Below, one piece after another: positions 1 to 11,154 of a stretch of DNA of 64,000 nucleotides (position 1 is its first letter; every line of letters begins with the position of its first letter). Source of the DNA: Atopsyche davidsoni (Eukaryota; Arthropoda; Insecta; Trichoptera; Hydrobiosidae); the NCBI GenBank assembly GCA_022113835.1, contig JAILWY010000010.1, positions 11,829,501 to 11,893,500 on the forward strand, read 5' to 3'. The notes beneath the pieces were generated by a model, which saw nothing but the letters and a program-made list of their open reading frames with translations, made no database searches and had not been told where the DNA came from. Made by a program: the position numbers and the translations under genes.

Positions 1-660
1 AATTAGGTTGCTTGTGGCTGTTTTTTTTTTATTTTTTCGAAGTCGAAAAGTAATCTTATATGTAATTTTTTTAAAAATATTAAACTTAACCCGTATTCAA
101 AAACTTGATAGCCTTGAAATATACTTACACCAATATCTTATATGCGTACATCTATTGTGCTAACGGCGTATCGTAGCCTCGTGTCATATTTTATAATATT
201 AATTTAATAACTTTTACTACGTTTAATTAAAGTATTGTTATAAAAAAAACGAAGACTGTAGAAAAAAAGAAGTTAATTAATATTACAAAAACCTGACTTC
301 ACATGATGATCTACCGAAAGTATGTACGATTAGTAAGAATAGCTCCAGGATGGCCCCAGCATAGGGAACAAAACGTCGAAAATTTCAACAATAAACGCAG
401 CCCAACGCCCAAGAAAAAAACATGAATAATACTAAAATTTATTTCTGACAAATATAAAAGAGACGCTATTGTCTGGTATAGTTATACTATACATTCACTA
501 ATAACTGACACCACAAAACAATAATGGTTAAAAATAGCAATTTAAGATAATTATATCTAAATCGATTGTGTAGCTTTACTCTTATAATCTATTTTTCCAA
601 ATGTGTGACTTAATCAAATTATTGATTAATTAACTTTTCCAAAGTTCAATTAATCAATAA
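1..660. other. AT-rich non-coding stretch
   Basis: No open frame with coding character or splice boundary was found. The sequence is AT-rich with poly-T and poly-A runs. It would lie just downstream, in the minus-strand sense, of the candidate exon at 700-839, so it may be intron. Confidence 0.4.
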
Positions 661-699
661 TTAAGGCACCCTAGTGAGTTCACATCCACGGTCACTTAC

Positions 700-839
700 A
701 GGTATTACAGTCTCTTCGGCGAGGGAGAAGGCTCGCGAGCTGCTGGGCAAACCCTGCTCCGACGCCGCGTCCAGCTCCTGGATGAGACGCCGGTAGCCAC
801 CCGAGCAGCAGCAGCGGGTGTGGGGGAACAGGCACCACA
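700..839 (-). CDS. Candidate internal exon, unidentified minus-strand gene
   Basis: Function unknown. On the minus strand a pyrimidine-rich acceptor ending in gtctgtttgtctgtccag precedes the exon, and the donor is an exact GTAAGT. The exon would start in phase 1 and end in phase 0, giving 46 whole codons. The peptide begins WCLFPHTRCCCSGGYRRL, continues through LIQELDAASEQGL and ends SLAEETVIP. G or C occupies the third position in 37 of 46 codons, far above the AT-rich surroundings. A shorter plus-strand frame across the same bases is also GC-rich at third positions, but its splice sites are poor. The cysteine cluster TRCCCSGG might be a palmoylation or metal site, but that is speculation. 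No partner exon was found between here and the left edge. Confidence 0.5.
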
Positions 840-1273
840 CTGGACAGACAAACAGACCCTCACAGTCCACCCGTACTCCGTAAAAAGAAAACTGTCCCCA
901 ACTACAAGAACTTTAAATATATTTAAGCAGATCTAAATATTTCGGCATTCTGTTAATATATATTTAGGATGGTTGGCATTGCTCTAAACATGGATCGTAA
1001 ACATATTGCAGAAAATATTTTCGTGATTCGCTCAGCAATTGAACCGCAACGCAAACTATAACACAGCCAGACTGCCGCTAAAGCAACGCCAATGAGACTT
1101 AAGTTTGAACTGACCGCTCGCAGTGACATATCATATACATATTTTGAATAAAAATACTTTAATGATTTATCCACATGCTATGTTTTATTGGTGACTGGTT
1201 TCGCCAACCTTTCACGTTGGCATTATCAAACGAATTAAGGTCATAATTCAATGTGGGGAAAAATCACAAAAGT

Positions 1274-1320
1274 ACACATTAAAATGGAATTCCACCGAGT
1301 ACTCTCTGTCAATAATATTA
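1274..1320 (-). repeat. Dispersed repeat core, copy 1
   Basis: Read on the minus strand this matches the segments at 33567-33607 and 44366-44407. The shared core is TACTCGGTGGAATTCCATTT followed by TAAT. Three copies in one window mark a dispersed repeat, probably the edge of an old transposon. Confidence 0.5.
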
Positions 1321-1324
1321 AATA

Positions 1325-1618
1325 TCATATATATATATATATATAACGACGCGACGAAGAAAAACAATCGTTTTTTTTTACTGGCGTGTACCATGTTTTT
1401 GAGACGAACTGTTGGCCAGTTAGGCCAGCTGGTACTTGTCGGCACCGAGGGGCTTCGGAGGACGATGCGTCGTCACCGCTCACTGGTTTCAGTCCGTTAT
1501 TGGAAACCTTTCGGAAGTGATTCAGAGATGGCAGTCTGAAACGCCCACAGTCCTGGCTCCGCCCTTGCGGCGAGGAGAGAGAAGGCGAACAGCACAGCGC
1601 GCGAGCAAGTGAGAGCAT
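1325..1618 (-). CDS. Unidentified open frame in a GC-rich patch
   Basis: A 97-codon minus-strand frame starts with MLSLARALCCSPSLSSPQGR and runs into an (AT)n tract at its C-terminal end, encoding YIYIYI. The patch abuts copy 1 of the dispersed repeat at 1274-1320, so it may belong to a mobile element. I recognise no domain. A second minus-strand frame and a plus-strand frame overlap it, so the coding assignment is weak. Confidence 0.15.
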   Translation of the reverse strand: MLSLARALCCSPSLSSPQGRSQDCGRFRLPSLNHFRKVSNNGLKPVSGDDASSSEAPRCRQVPAGLTGQQFVSKTWYTPVKKNDCFSSSRRYIYIYI

Positions 1619-1645
1619 AGAAAGGCGAGGGAGTCTTTTGGTTTG

Positions 1646-3260
1646 CTAATCTTTATCGTTTTATTTTAATTTAACAAGGTCCGCTGTTTATAAAAAAAAA
1701 TTATATATTACAGCTCTTAAGCAAAAAAAAACAGCTACACTGTAAAAGAAAAGCAGGCTTTGGCAGACTACACTACAGCGGTTTGCAGTATTTAGTGTCT
1801 GAGCCCACGGCTTTGTGATTGAAAGAAAAATACATCATATAAATTAAAACGGATATCATCATTTTAAAACACTCAAAAATATCTGCTTAGTTACAAAACG
1901 AGTCGTTCATTCTTTCAAATCGCAGAGAATTATGAGTGTGATCAAATTATTAATCAATCTATTTTAATATTCCCCACCAACGTGTTATCAAGTTGGCCCC
2001 AACCAATTAATTAACCCCCCTGGAGTGCAATTCAACTGTAATGTATAAGTGAAGATGACGCCGGGTGCTCGAGCAGAGTAAAGCCGCGCGTGTTTATATT
2101 AAAATAATATTTCGCGCAATGCACACTTGCAACGAGATAAGCGCAAATCCGTTTTCAAATAATGAGTGCACACCAAATAGCCACGAGTGCAGGTGTGACC
2201 TTAATTCTTCTTGACTCGAGGAGCAGATGTCATAATACTAATAAATATTGTTTTTCTTGGAAATCAGCGATCGTTATAATCTGTTGTTGGAGTTTGCATA
2301 GGTTTCTTGGATTGATTGTTTGTGTAGAATATTATTTATTACCGTAATTTTGTTGCTAAAATCAATTTCTTTTTACAATTATTGTGATTCGCGGTTATGG
2401 TCATGTGGTAATGTGGTAATCATCTAGGAATCTGCAATAACGGATGTTTTCAGATCGCAGACGTGACGGCATGCATGTTCGCAGCCTTGTGCTGGCACTC
2501 CAGTTCAGTTCCACAAAACGAGGCCATGTATTATATTTCGTATATAGTAAATTGATACTGTTTTTGTATGCAATATAATTGCATTTGCAGTAAAAATGAT
2601 TTTTTTAATTACATAGGTTTTTGCATGCATGTATTTTTCCTACCAAATACAAATTTTATATGTAATATAATTAAATATTTCAATACATTATGGCGATTTC
2701 AAATAGATATTGTTTAAATGAATATTTTAAATTTGTGATAATCAAACAATACTTGAGAAGGACGGATTGTATGTGTTTTGTTTTACAGTTATTTTTTTTC
2801 ATTAATTTTTTTTGTTTTTGAATTTGTCATATTTACATATATTCAATAGCACTGAGGTAAACCCACTTAAACAAAGGACTAATAATAATTATTTAATATT
2901 TTAATAAATCAGCATATTTCATTGATGCACGTTTTATTGTGTGTATAGTATTTAGGTAATCGATTCACACGAATTATGAATTGATTATCTAAATATTGTA
3001 TAAACAATGTAACGCTTGTTGGGGTCTGGTCACTAAATTATATTTATATATATCAATTTAATGTTTTCACTATATAGTTCATGTTACTGCCGATAAAAAA
3101 GGATTACTTCAAAAAAATAGTTCTGTCTGAATCGGGTTCCTGCGATTTCCCTATGCCACCGTTTTCACCCCTAGGCTGTCCGCCACCCCAGACTGCTTTA
3201 GAGCGGGTGCTCGATACACCCTTCGCTTAGACTGCCTGTTTGCTGAATTATGAACGAATG
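1646..3260. other. AT-rich non-coding stretch
   Basis: No supported gene. A slightly GC-richer patch at about 3120-3240 has no convincing frame. The frame at 2162-2347 has no splice or homology support. Confidence 0.4.
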
Positions 3261-3263
3261 AAA

Positions 3264-3451
3264 AGCTGTTATTTATCCAAGCATATTTACAAAACCGACG
3301 AAGGCGATATTCTTACCTCCCCAGTTGGTCAAGGAAAATGCATCAAATAAAAATATCTCACAAGAAGCTCTCACTGTGAAGAATTTTTTATTAAAAGATA
3401 ATGAGATGTATTTGGCGCAAATAAAAAAACTTAAAAATGAACGCTATATTG
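3264..3451 (+). CDS. Open frame interrupted by the hAT insertion, 5' part
   Basis: An open plus-strand frame begins after an in-frame TGA, reads through KPTKAILPPQLVKENASNK and KNFLLKDNEMYLAQIKKLKN, and is broken at 3451 by the left end of the hAT element. If the transposon and one copy of its 8-bp target duplication are ignored, the frame continues at 5288 for another 32 codons, ending in a TGA at about 5383. The combined length is about 95 codons in AT-rich DNA, longer than usual here. The peptide is Lys/Asn-rich and not recognised. It could be an exon of a host gene or an older mobile element used as the insertion target. Confidence 0.25.
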
Positions 3452-5279
3452 CAATGGTGAGAAACCTTTTATATCAACGGGCCAATTTTAATTTTTTTGG
3501 CGGGCCGCACATAAAGTAACACTTATTAATAATTTACAAAACTTTTTTTATAATAAACATTAGAATAAAAAAATATAAAATTTAAAAAAAGTAAAGATTT
3601 TTTATACAAATTTTAATGCAAAATAAAAACAAACAATCTATATCAACCGGAATTGATGAGGTAGCTACACGTACGCAGCTTTCTAGTCGTGCATCATTCA
3701 GTCTTGATCGGTGATCATTTTTGATTAATTTCATGGTTAAAAACAATTGTTCGCAAACATACGTACTTCCGAACATCATTTGCTTTGCATTTTTCGTCAA
3801 AAGCGGAAATTTCTCAGGGCTCACATAAAATTTATAATTTTTTTTTTAATCGGTATTATTCTGCATGTCAATCACTTCCATTTGAAAGTCTTCGGGAACT
3901 GTATTCACATCTATATTAAATGGCGAGGAAAACATTTTCATGGAAACCGCTGTCTTCTCAGCTTTGAACATTTGGAATCGTAATTGATATTCGTTGATTA
4001 AAATGTCTATATGTTGTGCGTATTTTTGAGAAGTAGTAACGTTTTCTTTTTCTTAATGTGGAAAGTGAGACACACTATTCTGCAAAAGTAGCTGTTTCCA
4101 CAATTTCAATTTGTGCTCAAAGCTCTGAATTTTATCATACAAATTGTGAATAAACTGTCCTTTGCCTTGAAGTTCCACATTAAGATCGTTGAGTCATGTC
4201 GATAAGAAACCCAAAATCGCACATCCATTCTTAATTACGTAAATGAGGAAAGGCATATCCAAGAACAATTGTATTTCGCTTTTCAAGTTGTATACTCTTT
4301 TTAGGATTGCACCTCTACTAAGCCAACGTACTTCGGTATTAAAAACCACGTTGCCATATTCAGTTTCTAAATCTTTCAAGAATTCTTAAATTCACGGTGA
4401 TTTAACGTGCGCGACTTTATAAAATTGATTACTTTAATTATTGGTATTGTGACATTTGGCAAACTCAATCTTTTCGCACACAAATTTTCCTGGTGAATTA
4501 TAAAGTGGTTAACGAATATTTCCCTTCCTGTGACCTTCTTAATGTCTTAAAATAGCCTTCCCGATACTCCTACCTCCATGCTTGATATTGCTCGTGCTCC
4601 ATCTGTCGATATACCAATAATCTTTTCTAATGAAATTTAAAATTTTTCCAACACAGACTTTAGTTCATCGTACAAGTCTTTGCCGGTTGTAGTCAGTGAA
4701 TACAATTCTTCGGTAATATTAAATTTGGTGTCAATATAGACAGTTGTGCTGTATCGCTAATATCGCATCTCTCATCAAGTGCCAAAGAACAGTATTCGAA
4801 TTTTGCAATGCGTTCTCGAAGCGTTGTTGCTATGTTCTCGGACAAGTCTTCAATTCTCCTTGAAATGGTGAATCTTAATAAACTAATGTTTGAAATAATA
4901 TTTATTTTATCAGGAAATGCTATTTCTGCAACAGCAGTTTTCATTCAACAGCATTCTTTTATCATCTCTCCATCCGCAAAGGGTTTCATTTTTTTTGCCA
5001 GTACTTGACTGACAACAAAACTTGCCTTTATTGCCGTATTTGATAAAATAGCTTGATTTTTAAAAATAGTTGTTGTTTTCCTAAGACAAGTGAGTAACTC
5101 GTCACAAAAAATTGTTTCGGTTTAGTATGTACTACTATTTTATTATAATTAATTTTATAACAATATATTGATGGGAGAAAGTCGATAAAATAAATTCAAT
5201 TTTAAAAATGCTTGGCGGGCCTCATAAACATATTGAACGTGCCGCAAGCGGCGCGCGGGCCGCATGTTGCTCATCCCTG
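3452..5279 (-). mobile_element. hAT-superfamily DNA transposon with 8-bp target duplication
   Basis: Both ends are visible. The left terminus starts CAATGGTGAGAAACC and the right terminus, read inward on the minus strand, starts CAGGGATGAGCAACA; 10 of 15 positions agree. The element is flanked by a perfect 8-bp direct repeat, CTATATTG, at 3444-3451 and 5280-5287, the duplication size typical of hAT elements. Subterminal GC-rich stretches (GGCGGGCC on the left, CGGCCCGCGCG inward from the right) are also typical of hAT ends. The 1.83-kb body carries a decayed minus-strand transposase. The intact target duplication alongside a damaged gene suggests a copy that landed intact or was mobilised in trans and then decayed. 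Confidence 0.9.
3582..5085 (-). pseudogene. hAT transposase pseudogene (GTF2IRD2/ZBED5/FAM200-like group)
   Basis: Fragments of one transposase lie in order along the minus strand. An N-terminal piece (about 4950-5085) contains KASFVVSQVLAKKMKPF. A catalytic-domain piece (4693-4944) contains EIAFPDKINIISNISL and the DDE-type motif SLALDERCDISDTAQLSIL. A degraded segment at about 4560-4620 contains ISTDGARAISS, equivalent to the family's TDGAPAM. At about 4470-4500 NHFIIHQENLCAK matches the conserved HCIIHQEALCAK. EVRWLSRGAILKRV lies at 4194-4379. The C-terminal hAT dimerisation region, with FGSTYVCEQLF and RSRLNDARLESCVRVAT, lies at 3650-3780. At least one in-frame stop separates the N-terminal piece from 4944, and frameshifts separate the other pieces. 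No BED zinc finger is visible and the 195 bp left before the right terminus is too short for one. The enzyme is dead. The family assignment is from recognised motifs; the subgroup is likely. Confidence 0.88.
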
Positions 5280-5287
5280 CTATATTG

Positions 5288-5385
5288 CACATATAAATAT
5301 GTGTAATATAGCGATTAAAATCAAAGCTCATAAAGTAATTAAGCTTGCAATTCACAAACCTTTAATACAAACGTGTTTAATTTGA
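5288..5385 (+). CDS. Open frame interrupted by the hAT insertion, 3' part
   Basis: This continues the frame of 3264-3451 after removal of the transposon and one target duplication. It reads HINMCNIAIKIKAHKV onward to a TGA. On its own it would not be called. Its value is that the frame stays open across the insertion point. A short imperfect palindrome (cacatataaatatgtg) lies at its start. Confidence 0.2.
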
Positions 5386-5389
5386 AAAA

Positions 5390-6535
5390 TTTTTTTAGAA
5401 AATAGCATGCACTTAAATTTATAGAACTCATTTAATGAAGGAGCTTCCATGATTATTAAGTTAATAGAGATTCGCCATAAAATTTTGTTTGCAATAATTT
5501 AGAGTGTCCGCGTAGCAGTAAAAAAACTAAAAGGAATTGCAGCGCCATTAGCCATTAGTTAAAAAGGTCTGCGAGAACTACGATTAAAATCTATAAGCTC
5601 TTTCTCTATTGATTTTATAGCTGTAAGTTTTTTTTTTTATTTTAATAAAAGCTGTTTAAGAAATTATTTTTCAACCTGCTTTAGGAAACTCCCGTGTGAG
5701 ACGATAAGTTAAGATAATATCTTATTTACAGGTAAGAAGACACAGAAAAATACGAAGGCAACTATAATACATGCAGTTTGTTTTTAGGTATTAATATTCA
5801 ACTTGCTTTTCATGGAAAAAAAAATGTTTATCGTTATTGAATTACGCTACAGAAAAAAAGTATTTTTCATAATCGCGTTCAATGTACAAAACATTGGCAT
5901 TTTATTTCTTGTAATAGAAAATGGGTGACATTCAAATGAAATCATTGGCAGTATAAAACCTATAGTAAAAATATTAAATATAGTTTCAGTTAAACGACGT
6001 AAGATGGACTAGAAGATTATGAAATACGTTAGTGAAAAGTAGCGGATGTCCCAAAGAGCTGGCAGTAAATCAAAATTGTCAAGGTTGTAAAATTTTGTGT
6101 GTCAGATTGACGAAAATGTACCAGACGGCGGGATTTATTTATGTTTATACCCAGCGGCGTGCGGCTCACTCCCACAGTAGAGTTTTGCATGCGATAATGG
6201 CATATTTAGCGATTTGTTACACATTTAGAACAGCTACTAACTCAGCACTATCGATCGCCGGTAGTAATGATTTATATTTAAACTGGCTATGATCATCGCC
6301 AACGTCACCAACAGCTGTATTTAATTGAATCGGCTTGTCGTTTGTTGCTAAAACTAAGTGTTTAATTTTTGAGTATAGTTCTACGATCACGGTTTTCTTT
6401 GCAACGGAAGTGATGCTACGGACGGTGGTTATTGCGTCCTTGAACCTCGCGCCGTCGCTGTGCACAGCGTGGATACGACTGCGAGCGAGCAAATCGGCCA
6501 AACAGTAAGGATTCACGTTTCACTCACAGTTGGTC
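5390..6535. other. AT-rich stretch with weak open frames
   Basis: Frames at 6032-6292 (plus) and 6217-6516 (minus) are open, but neither has splice signals, codon bias or recognised motifs. Nothing else is supported. Confidence 0.3.
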
Positions 6536-6698
6536 TTAGTGTGATTGTCTTCCATCGCGTGGCGTGTCGGTGATGCTGGACGAGACGGAGCGGGCGGTGG
6601 TCTCAGAATCCGTCCTCTTCACAGCATCGGTCTTCTGTTTCCGGAATATATACCAAACTTCGTCGTGTAAACGCTCTCGGTCACACGGGCGCGGGGCT
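6536..6698 (-). CDS. Candidate terminal exon, unidentified minus-strand gene
   Basis: A good acceptor on the minus strand (ttattgttgcag) is followed by a 53-codon frame ending in TAA. The frame starts in phase 2. The peptide begins APRPCDRERLHDEVWYIF, continues RKQKTDAVKRTDSETTARSV and ends SITDTPRDGRQSH. About two thirds of third positions are G or C. A GTGAGT donor 8-13 bases beyond the stop could instead belong to a spliced form using a different frame. The charged, Ser/Thr-rich composition resembles a cytoplasmic tail, but the protein is not recognised. Confidence 0.45.
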
Positions 6699-6929
6699 CT
6701 GCAACAATAAGATACTAATTTATTTCATATACAGGAGACAGGGTGAAGATTATTAAATCTGCACAAATAGAGCGCATTATACTAATGTAATCAATTTACA
6801 GTCTGCATCATTCGTTTTACGCTACAACTACTTTTAATACTCACTTTATGATATGATATCGATTAAAAATAAAATCAGCTGGGTGTTAGTTAACATAGAA
6901 ACAATGGAAAAGTCCACACCCATTGAAAG

Positions 6930-6930
<1 letters not shown>

Positions 6931-7000
<70 letters not shown>

Positions 7001-7017
7001 TATGTGTATGTGTGTGT
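6931..7017. repeat. Compound microsatellite (CA)n-(TA)n-(TG)n
   Basis: A (CA) run passes into about 55 bp of (TA)n and then into a (TG)-rich run. The CA arm, TA centre and TG arm make the tract self-complementary, so it can extrude as a hairpin. Any frame through it is an artefact. Confidence 0.95.
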
Positions 7018-7029
7018 AAGTAGGTATAC

Positions 7030-8480
7030 ATACAAACATGCTCACTGGTCTATCCAATGAGTCTCCATGTGGTGCAGTCTTCTACACACTGAAAACTTCA
7101 AGACGTACCTGAAAATGATTGTCGTCGCTTCGTTGCTTGGAATCACCCAGTTATAAAGTCACCTTGACATCTCGATTGTACTGGCGAGAGATTATGGAAT
7201 TGTACTGAGCGTATTATCGAGTGCCAGTCGACAGGAGACTCTGCTCTGATGCCGTGCCTCGCTACACGTGACGTGCGATTCCCCACCAAGGGGTGGGGAA
7301 TTTCAGGAAAAATATTTGAGAATGCCGGAAAATAATTGTTTTTGTAATTATTTGCGATATTTAATGTTGCTTCTGTAGCGCTTGCTTGCAATAATTTCAT
7401 AATGTAATATTACTTTTGCAAACCAGGCTCCAATCGTATTTTAATTTATGTTTATAGAAACACATCTCTCTATAAACATTTTTTAGGAGCATAATTATTT
7501 TAATAGTAAAGTTCGCTGGCGCACACACGGTAATGCTGTCGCCATAACATATAATGTGTTAGTTAAAAATATTTTTATTGCTCTCTCTTTTATCAACTAC
7601 TACAACAACAAAAAAATCAGTTCATAAGCCCTCTTTACGCAGTGGGAGCAATCATTTGTCTTTTTTGTAAAAATGAAGAACTAAACATTCTTTAGATGTC
7701 AAATTTTTTTCATTCATATTACATACCATACACAAGAGTAATAAAACATAATGACAATAATAATATGGTGAGTAAGTTAATACAATATAATCCCATCTAC
7801 ATTAATATTATTCACTGGATAATAACTGACATATCACATATAAATATATTTGTGTATTTTTTAAAATTAGTGAGAGTCGTATTAGTCTTAAAACTAATTT
7901 CACTCAAATGCGACCAAGGAAGATAAGATTTAACTTCTTTTATTTAATGAGGAACCATTTCACAAATGAAATGCTGTAAAAAATTCAATGTATTTAAAAA
8001 ATACGCTGTTGGCGCACCGCCAACCTTCCCGTTTAGAATGAGCATAAAATATGTGTTTGTACTAATTTGCATATATACTCATAGGTCATAAGATGGCTTA
8101 CATGGCTAATTATGAATAAACTACAACAGTAAATATACCAATCGCTTGTATGTATATTTACACAATGATTTTATATTAATTAATACACAAAAAGCAACAA
8201 ACAAACGGAACACTCGATGGAAAAAAATATAAGATCTTTATATTCACTTTAGTAAATTATTGACTAGATATGACGGAGAGGTTATCTATTGAATCCAATA
8301 ATAATCATGCAGCAATATCCGATAAGGACTAAATATAGTAGAGCAAATAGAGGCGTGGGCGTGTCTGGTCGATCACGTACACTCTGCGTTATCCAAAGCA
8401 GGCGACTTAAGCTTTAATATGCATCGGACCACATGACACCGTTTTTTAGTACCTAAATCCACCTATCGCAGAAGAGTGAG
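7030..8480. other. Mostly AT-rich, no supported gene
   Basis: At about 7100-7400 the minus strand has an open 85-codon frame and a CAG/GTACGT donor-like site near 7110, but every frame entering that donor has a nearby stop. It is left as unexplained, possibly untranslated exon or intron. Confidence 0.3.
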
Positions 8481-8487
8481 CACTTCA

Positions 8488-8715
8488 TGTAGTAGGCTTG
8501 GATATTGTCCTAATGATGGTGGTGAGTGGCTCAGGAGGAGCGCACCTCTCTAAGCGGCGTTGTTTCAACAGTAATTCGCCGTTGTGGTTATGAATGGATC
8601 ATGTCGGTATCTTGTCGTTAATGCTGAAATTTTCTTGAAGGTTCACTCTCTTGATCTTGCCGATACTCGTGACACGATATTTAAAACGCAGTCGGTATCC
8701 TGTATGAATTATCAT
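8488..8715 (-). CDS. Unidentified frame with one internal TGA
   Basis: The minus strand has an acceptor-like site (gtttcaatcag) followed by ATG at 8715. The frame reads MIIHTGYRLRFKYRVTSIGK and then IKRVNLQENFSINDKIPT before a TGA at 8599-8601. The same frame stays open for 37 more codons, beginning SIHNHNGELLLKQRRLERCA, to a second TGA at 8485-8487. It may be a short exon with a stop, a pseudogene with one nonsense mutation, or a readthrough case. No selenocysteine-type stem-loop was identified and no family is recognised. Confidence 0.25.
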
Positions 8716-9286
8716 CCTGATTGAAACGAAGAAATAAAATATATTAATGTACCAATGTTAGTGGAATGACTAAAAAAATATTAATACAAATAAACGATCT
8801 GGATCTGAGTGTTCGTTTTTTGACAGCTTTTTTTTAAGTTGTCAGTAAGAATCAAATAGATTAATTATAAAAGGGTTATGTAAAATATACATAATAATTT
8901 TAACCTTTTAAACTTGAGTTCGTGGTATAGATTTATAATTGATTAAATCTCAAAAATTATTCGTTTTATATATTTATTGAGACTAAAAAGTAATATGACA
9001 ACCGTCACGTGGTAATTTTGAAATACTAGTAAATGCTTAACATGGATATAATGTATATTAATATAATTTTTCCATTTAAATCACTTCATCTTAAAACACG
9101 TGGACGCGTTTTAGCAAAAAATTTCAGATAAGTAATCATTTCTCTGAGCTGTAATCACACCGCCTTGTCTGGCTGAATTACCATGATTGGTATAATTACC
9201 ATCGCCATTTCTATGCTATATTTTGCGGGAAAAAAACTTTAATTTGAACAGCTCATTTTTTGCAAGCAACATTACCAATCGAGTAT

Positions 9287-9452
9287 TAAAGCCCTCAACA
9301 CGCGTAGCAATAAATCGCACCATCAACTTGCAGCTAGCCAATAGCGTCTCTTTATTTTGGGTGTTTTTTTAAATGGTTTTGGCAAAAATGTAGGACGTTA
9401 GCTGGAAGTCGGTGGTGCTATTTATTGCTACATATGTAAAGGGCTTTACAGC
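9287..9452. mobile_element. MITE with about 60-bp terminal inverted repeats
   Basis: The left arm (9287-9349) and right arm (9394-9452) are inverted copies. Both contain AAAGCCCT, TAGCAATAAAT, GCACCA, CAGCTA and CGTC in order, and most intervening bases match. The loop is about 44 bp. The ends read TAAAGCCC and GGGCTTTA. There is no coding capacity. The inner blocks resemble the repeats at 18024-18122 and 30120-30205, so a small foldback family is likely. Confidence 0.8.
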
Positions 9453-9618
9453 ATCTGAATTTAACTATGTATATAAAATTATAAAAGTACAGTAATGGCA
9501 GAACTAAATTAGATATGTTTTAATTTTTACACATTTTCCAATCTCTTAGAACGCGAGGAAAACTTGAGAAATCATCTTGAGGGAAAAAAACTTTGAATTC
9601 AATTATTGATTAATATAT

Positions 9619-9653
9619 TAAGTGCACTATACGTGTTGCGACACAACTGACAT
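9619..9653. repeat. Single arm of the 18-kb foldback repeat
   Basis: The segment GTGCACTATACGTGTTGCGA followed by CACAACTGAC matches the arms of the palindromic element at 18024-18122 at most positions. No second arm is seen, so this is a truncated or solo copy. Confidence 0.55.
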
Positions 9654-9959
9654 AAGACCAATGAATGGTAGTCTCTGGCAATTTTTTGCTGTCGATAAAA
9701 TACCCATTAGGATTAATTTTTTGTGCCATTTCTTTCGCGATTTTGCTGATAAACAACCACAAAAAATGACCCATGACAATTCGTTGTTGCAATTTGATGC
9801 TGCTGAAGTTGTGCGCTTTATTTAAATAAAAAGTACGATTTTAAATATATAAAAAAAACAATTCGGGCGCGATCGCATTCGCATCGGAAAGAACGTTGTC
9901 GTCGCACCCGGGCGCATAGCAACACAAGTGACAATCTCGAGGCAATGTAGAGTTTATTT

Positions 9960-10196
9960 TTAATTCGAACCATAGTTATTATAATTGCTGGTCGTATTTT
10001 TGAGCGACTGTGAAGGTCGAATTGTGAACGACGACTTGAAATGACTAATGTCTTTAATAGTTCCAGTGGAACTAGTCATGTGCCACTTTGCACTCGGGCC
10101 TCCGTCTCCCGCTGTCCCTGGCTGCACCGTTTCGGTCGAGTCGCCTGTGGCACGGCTGCAGGAGGGTAGCGCTCTCTCTGTTGCCCCGGGTTGTTT
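9960..10196 (-). CDS. Candidate exon in a GC-rich island, strand uncertain
   Basis: After a cacgtag acceptor-like site the minus strand is open for 78 codons to TAA. The frame begins KQPGATERALPSCSRATGD, and its second half includes KWHMTSSTGTIKDISHF and ends NTTSNYNNYGSN. The other two minus frames, and a plus frame containing MCHFALGPPSPAVPGC, are also open through the GC-rich 10.08-10.20 kb, so neither strand nor frame is secure. No family is recognised. Confidence 0.2.
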   Translation of the reverse strand, partial: KQPGATERALPSCSRATGDSTETVQPGTAGDGGPSAKWHMTSSTGTIKDISHFKSSFTIRPSQSLKNTTSNYNNYGSN

Positions 10197-10538
10197 CTAC
10201 GTGCAGTGAAAATTAACCCTTCGCTGCATAAGTGATTCGGAATAAAACTAAAATATGTAAATTTCAAAAGGACCAAACAACGAATTAATAATAGGCGTAT
10301 AAATAATAAGTGTATGTAAGGCAATGTGCAGCTGCTACTAAACGATTGGGGATTATACTTATAAATGCATACACAACCAAATAAATTTATTCGCATATGT
10401 GTACTTCAGATTTTACATTTTAGTGAATCTATTGCACAGTATTTATATTTTTGAATACATTTCAGACATCGCTAGAAGGCTTTAACTATCCGTTAATTTT
10501 CAACTACAGCGTTACTTTTGACATTGTAAAAAAGTGAA

Positions 10539-10739
10539 TTGACACTGAATGCACTGTCTGATGGACAGGTTACTGAAAGCAAAGTTTACGACGACATCGC
10601 GTGGTTCATGCGTGCAAAGGGTCCGCACGTACCTGGCATTCTACTGCATGTAGGGTGCGTTTTATTTGAATGTAAAATTACATCCGTTTTACAGAATAAA
10701 TATTTATTTGTGAATATATTTAACGGTAGCGCACAGTAA
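10539..10739 (+). CDS. Unidentified open frame
   Basis: A 66-codon frame contains DGQVTESKVYDDIAWFMRAK and GPHVPGILLHVG. The first half looks protein-like. The second half is AT-rich and may be intron beyond a weak GTAGGG donor-like site. The opposite strand is also open. Not recognised. Confidence 0.2.
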   Translation: MTLNALSDGQVTESKVYDDIAWFMRAKGPHVPGILLHVGCVLFECKITSVLQNKYLFVNIFNGSAQ

Positions 10740-11154
10740 TTACAGGTACAGTGTACTGTTTGTGCAAGTGTCATATATGTATATATATATATTAGATCTA
10801 ACTGACTGCAAAAGAGGTTTACACCTGGTACTTTCAAATTAAGAAAAAAAGCTTTATTTTAAGTTGCTCGAAATTCCCGTACGCCATTGCTATTCATAAT
10901 AAAAAAGAGTTTAATTAATTAACAGATGATGCTGCTTCTAGATATTAGAGTTTCACTACCTAGTATGATATGTAATCATGTACATGCAGGCATAGTCAGT
11001 TATTAATGATGTCCTAATTGCAGATAATAGCATGTATTGCGTCGTCAATTTGGTTACATTATATGTCCGACTCGCAATTGAATGCACCATGAATGACGCC
11101 TACTATCTATTATTAGTATCGTAACATAGCTTTTGTTATTATTATTGTACATGA

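Noticed and set aside
7143..7400. 85-codon minus frame near a CAG/GTACGT donor-like site
   Set aside because: All frames approaching the donor contain stops close to it, so no coding exon can use it.
9610..9825. Overlapping 60- and 67-codon frames on opposite strands
   Set aside because: They overlap the foldback-repeat arm and have no codon bias.
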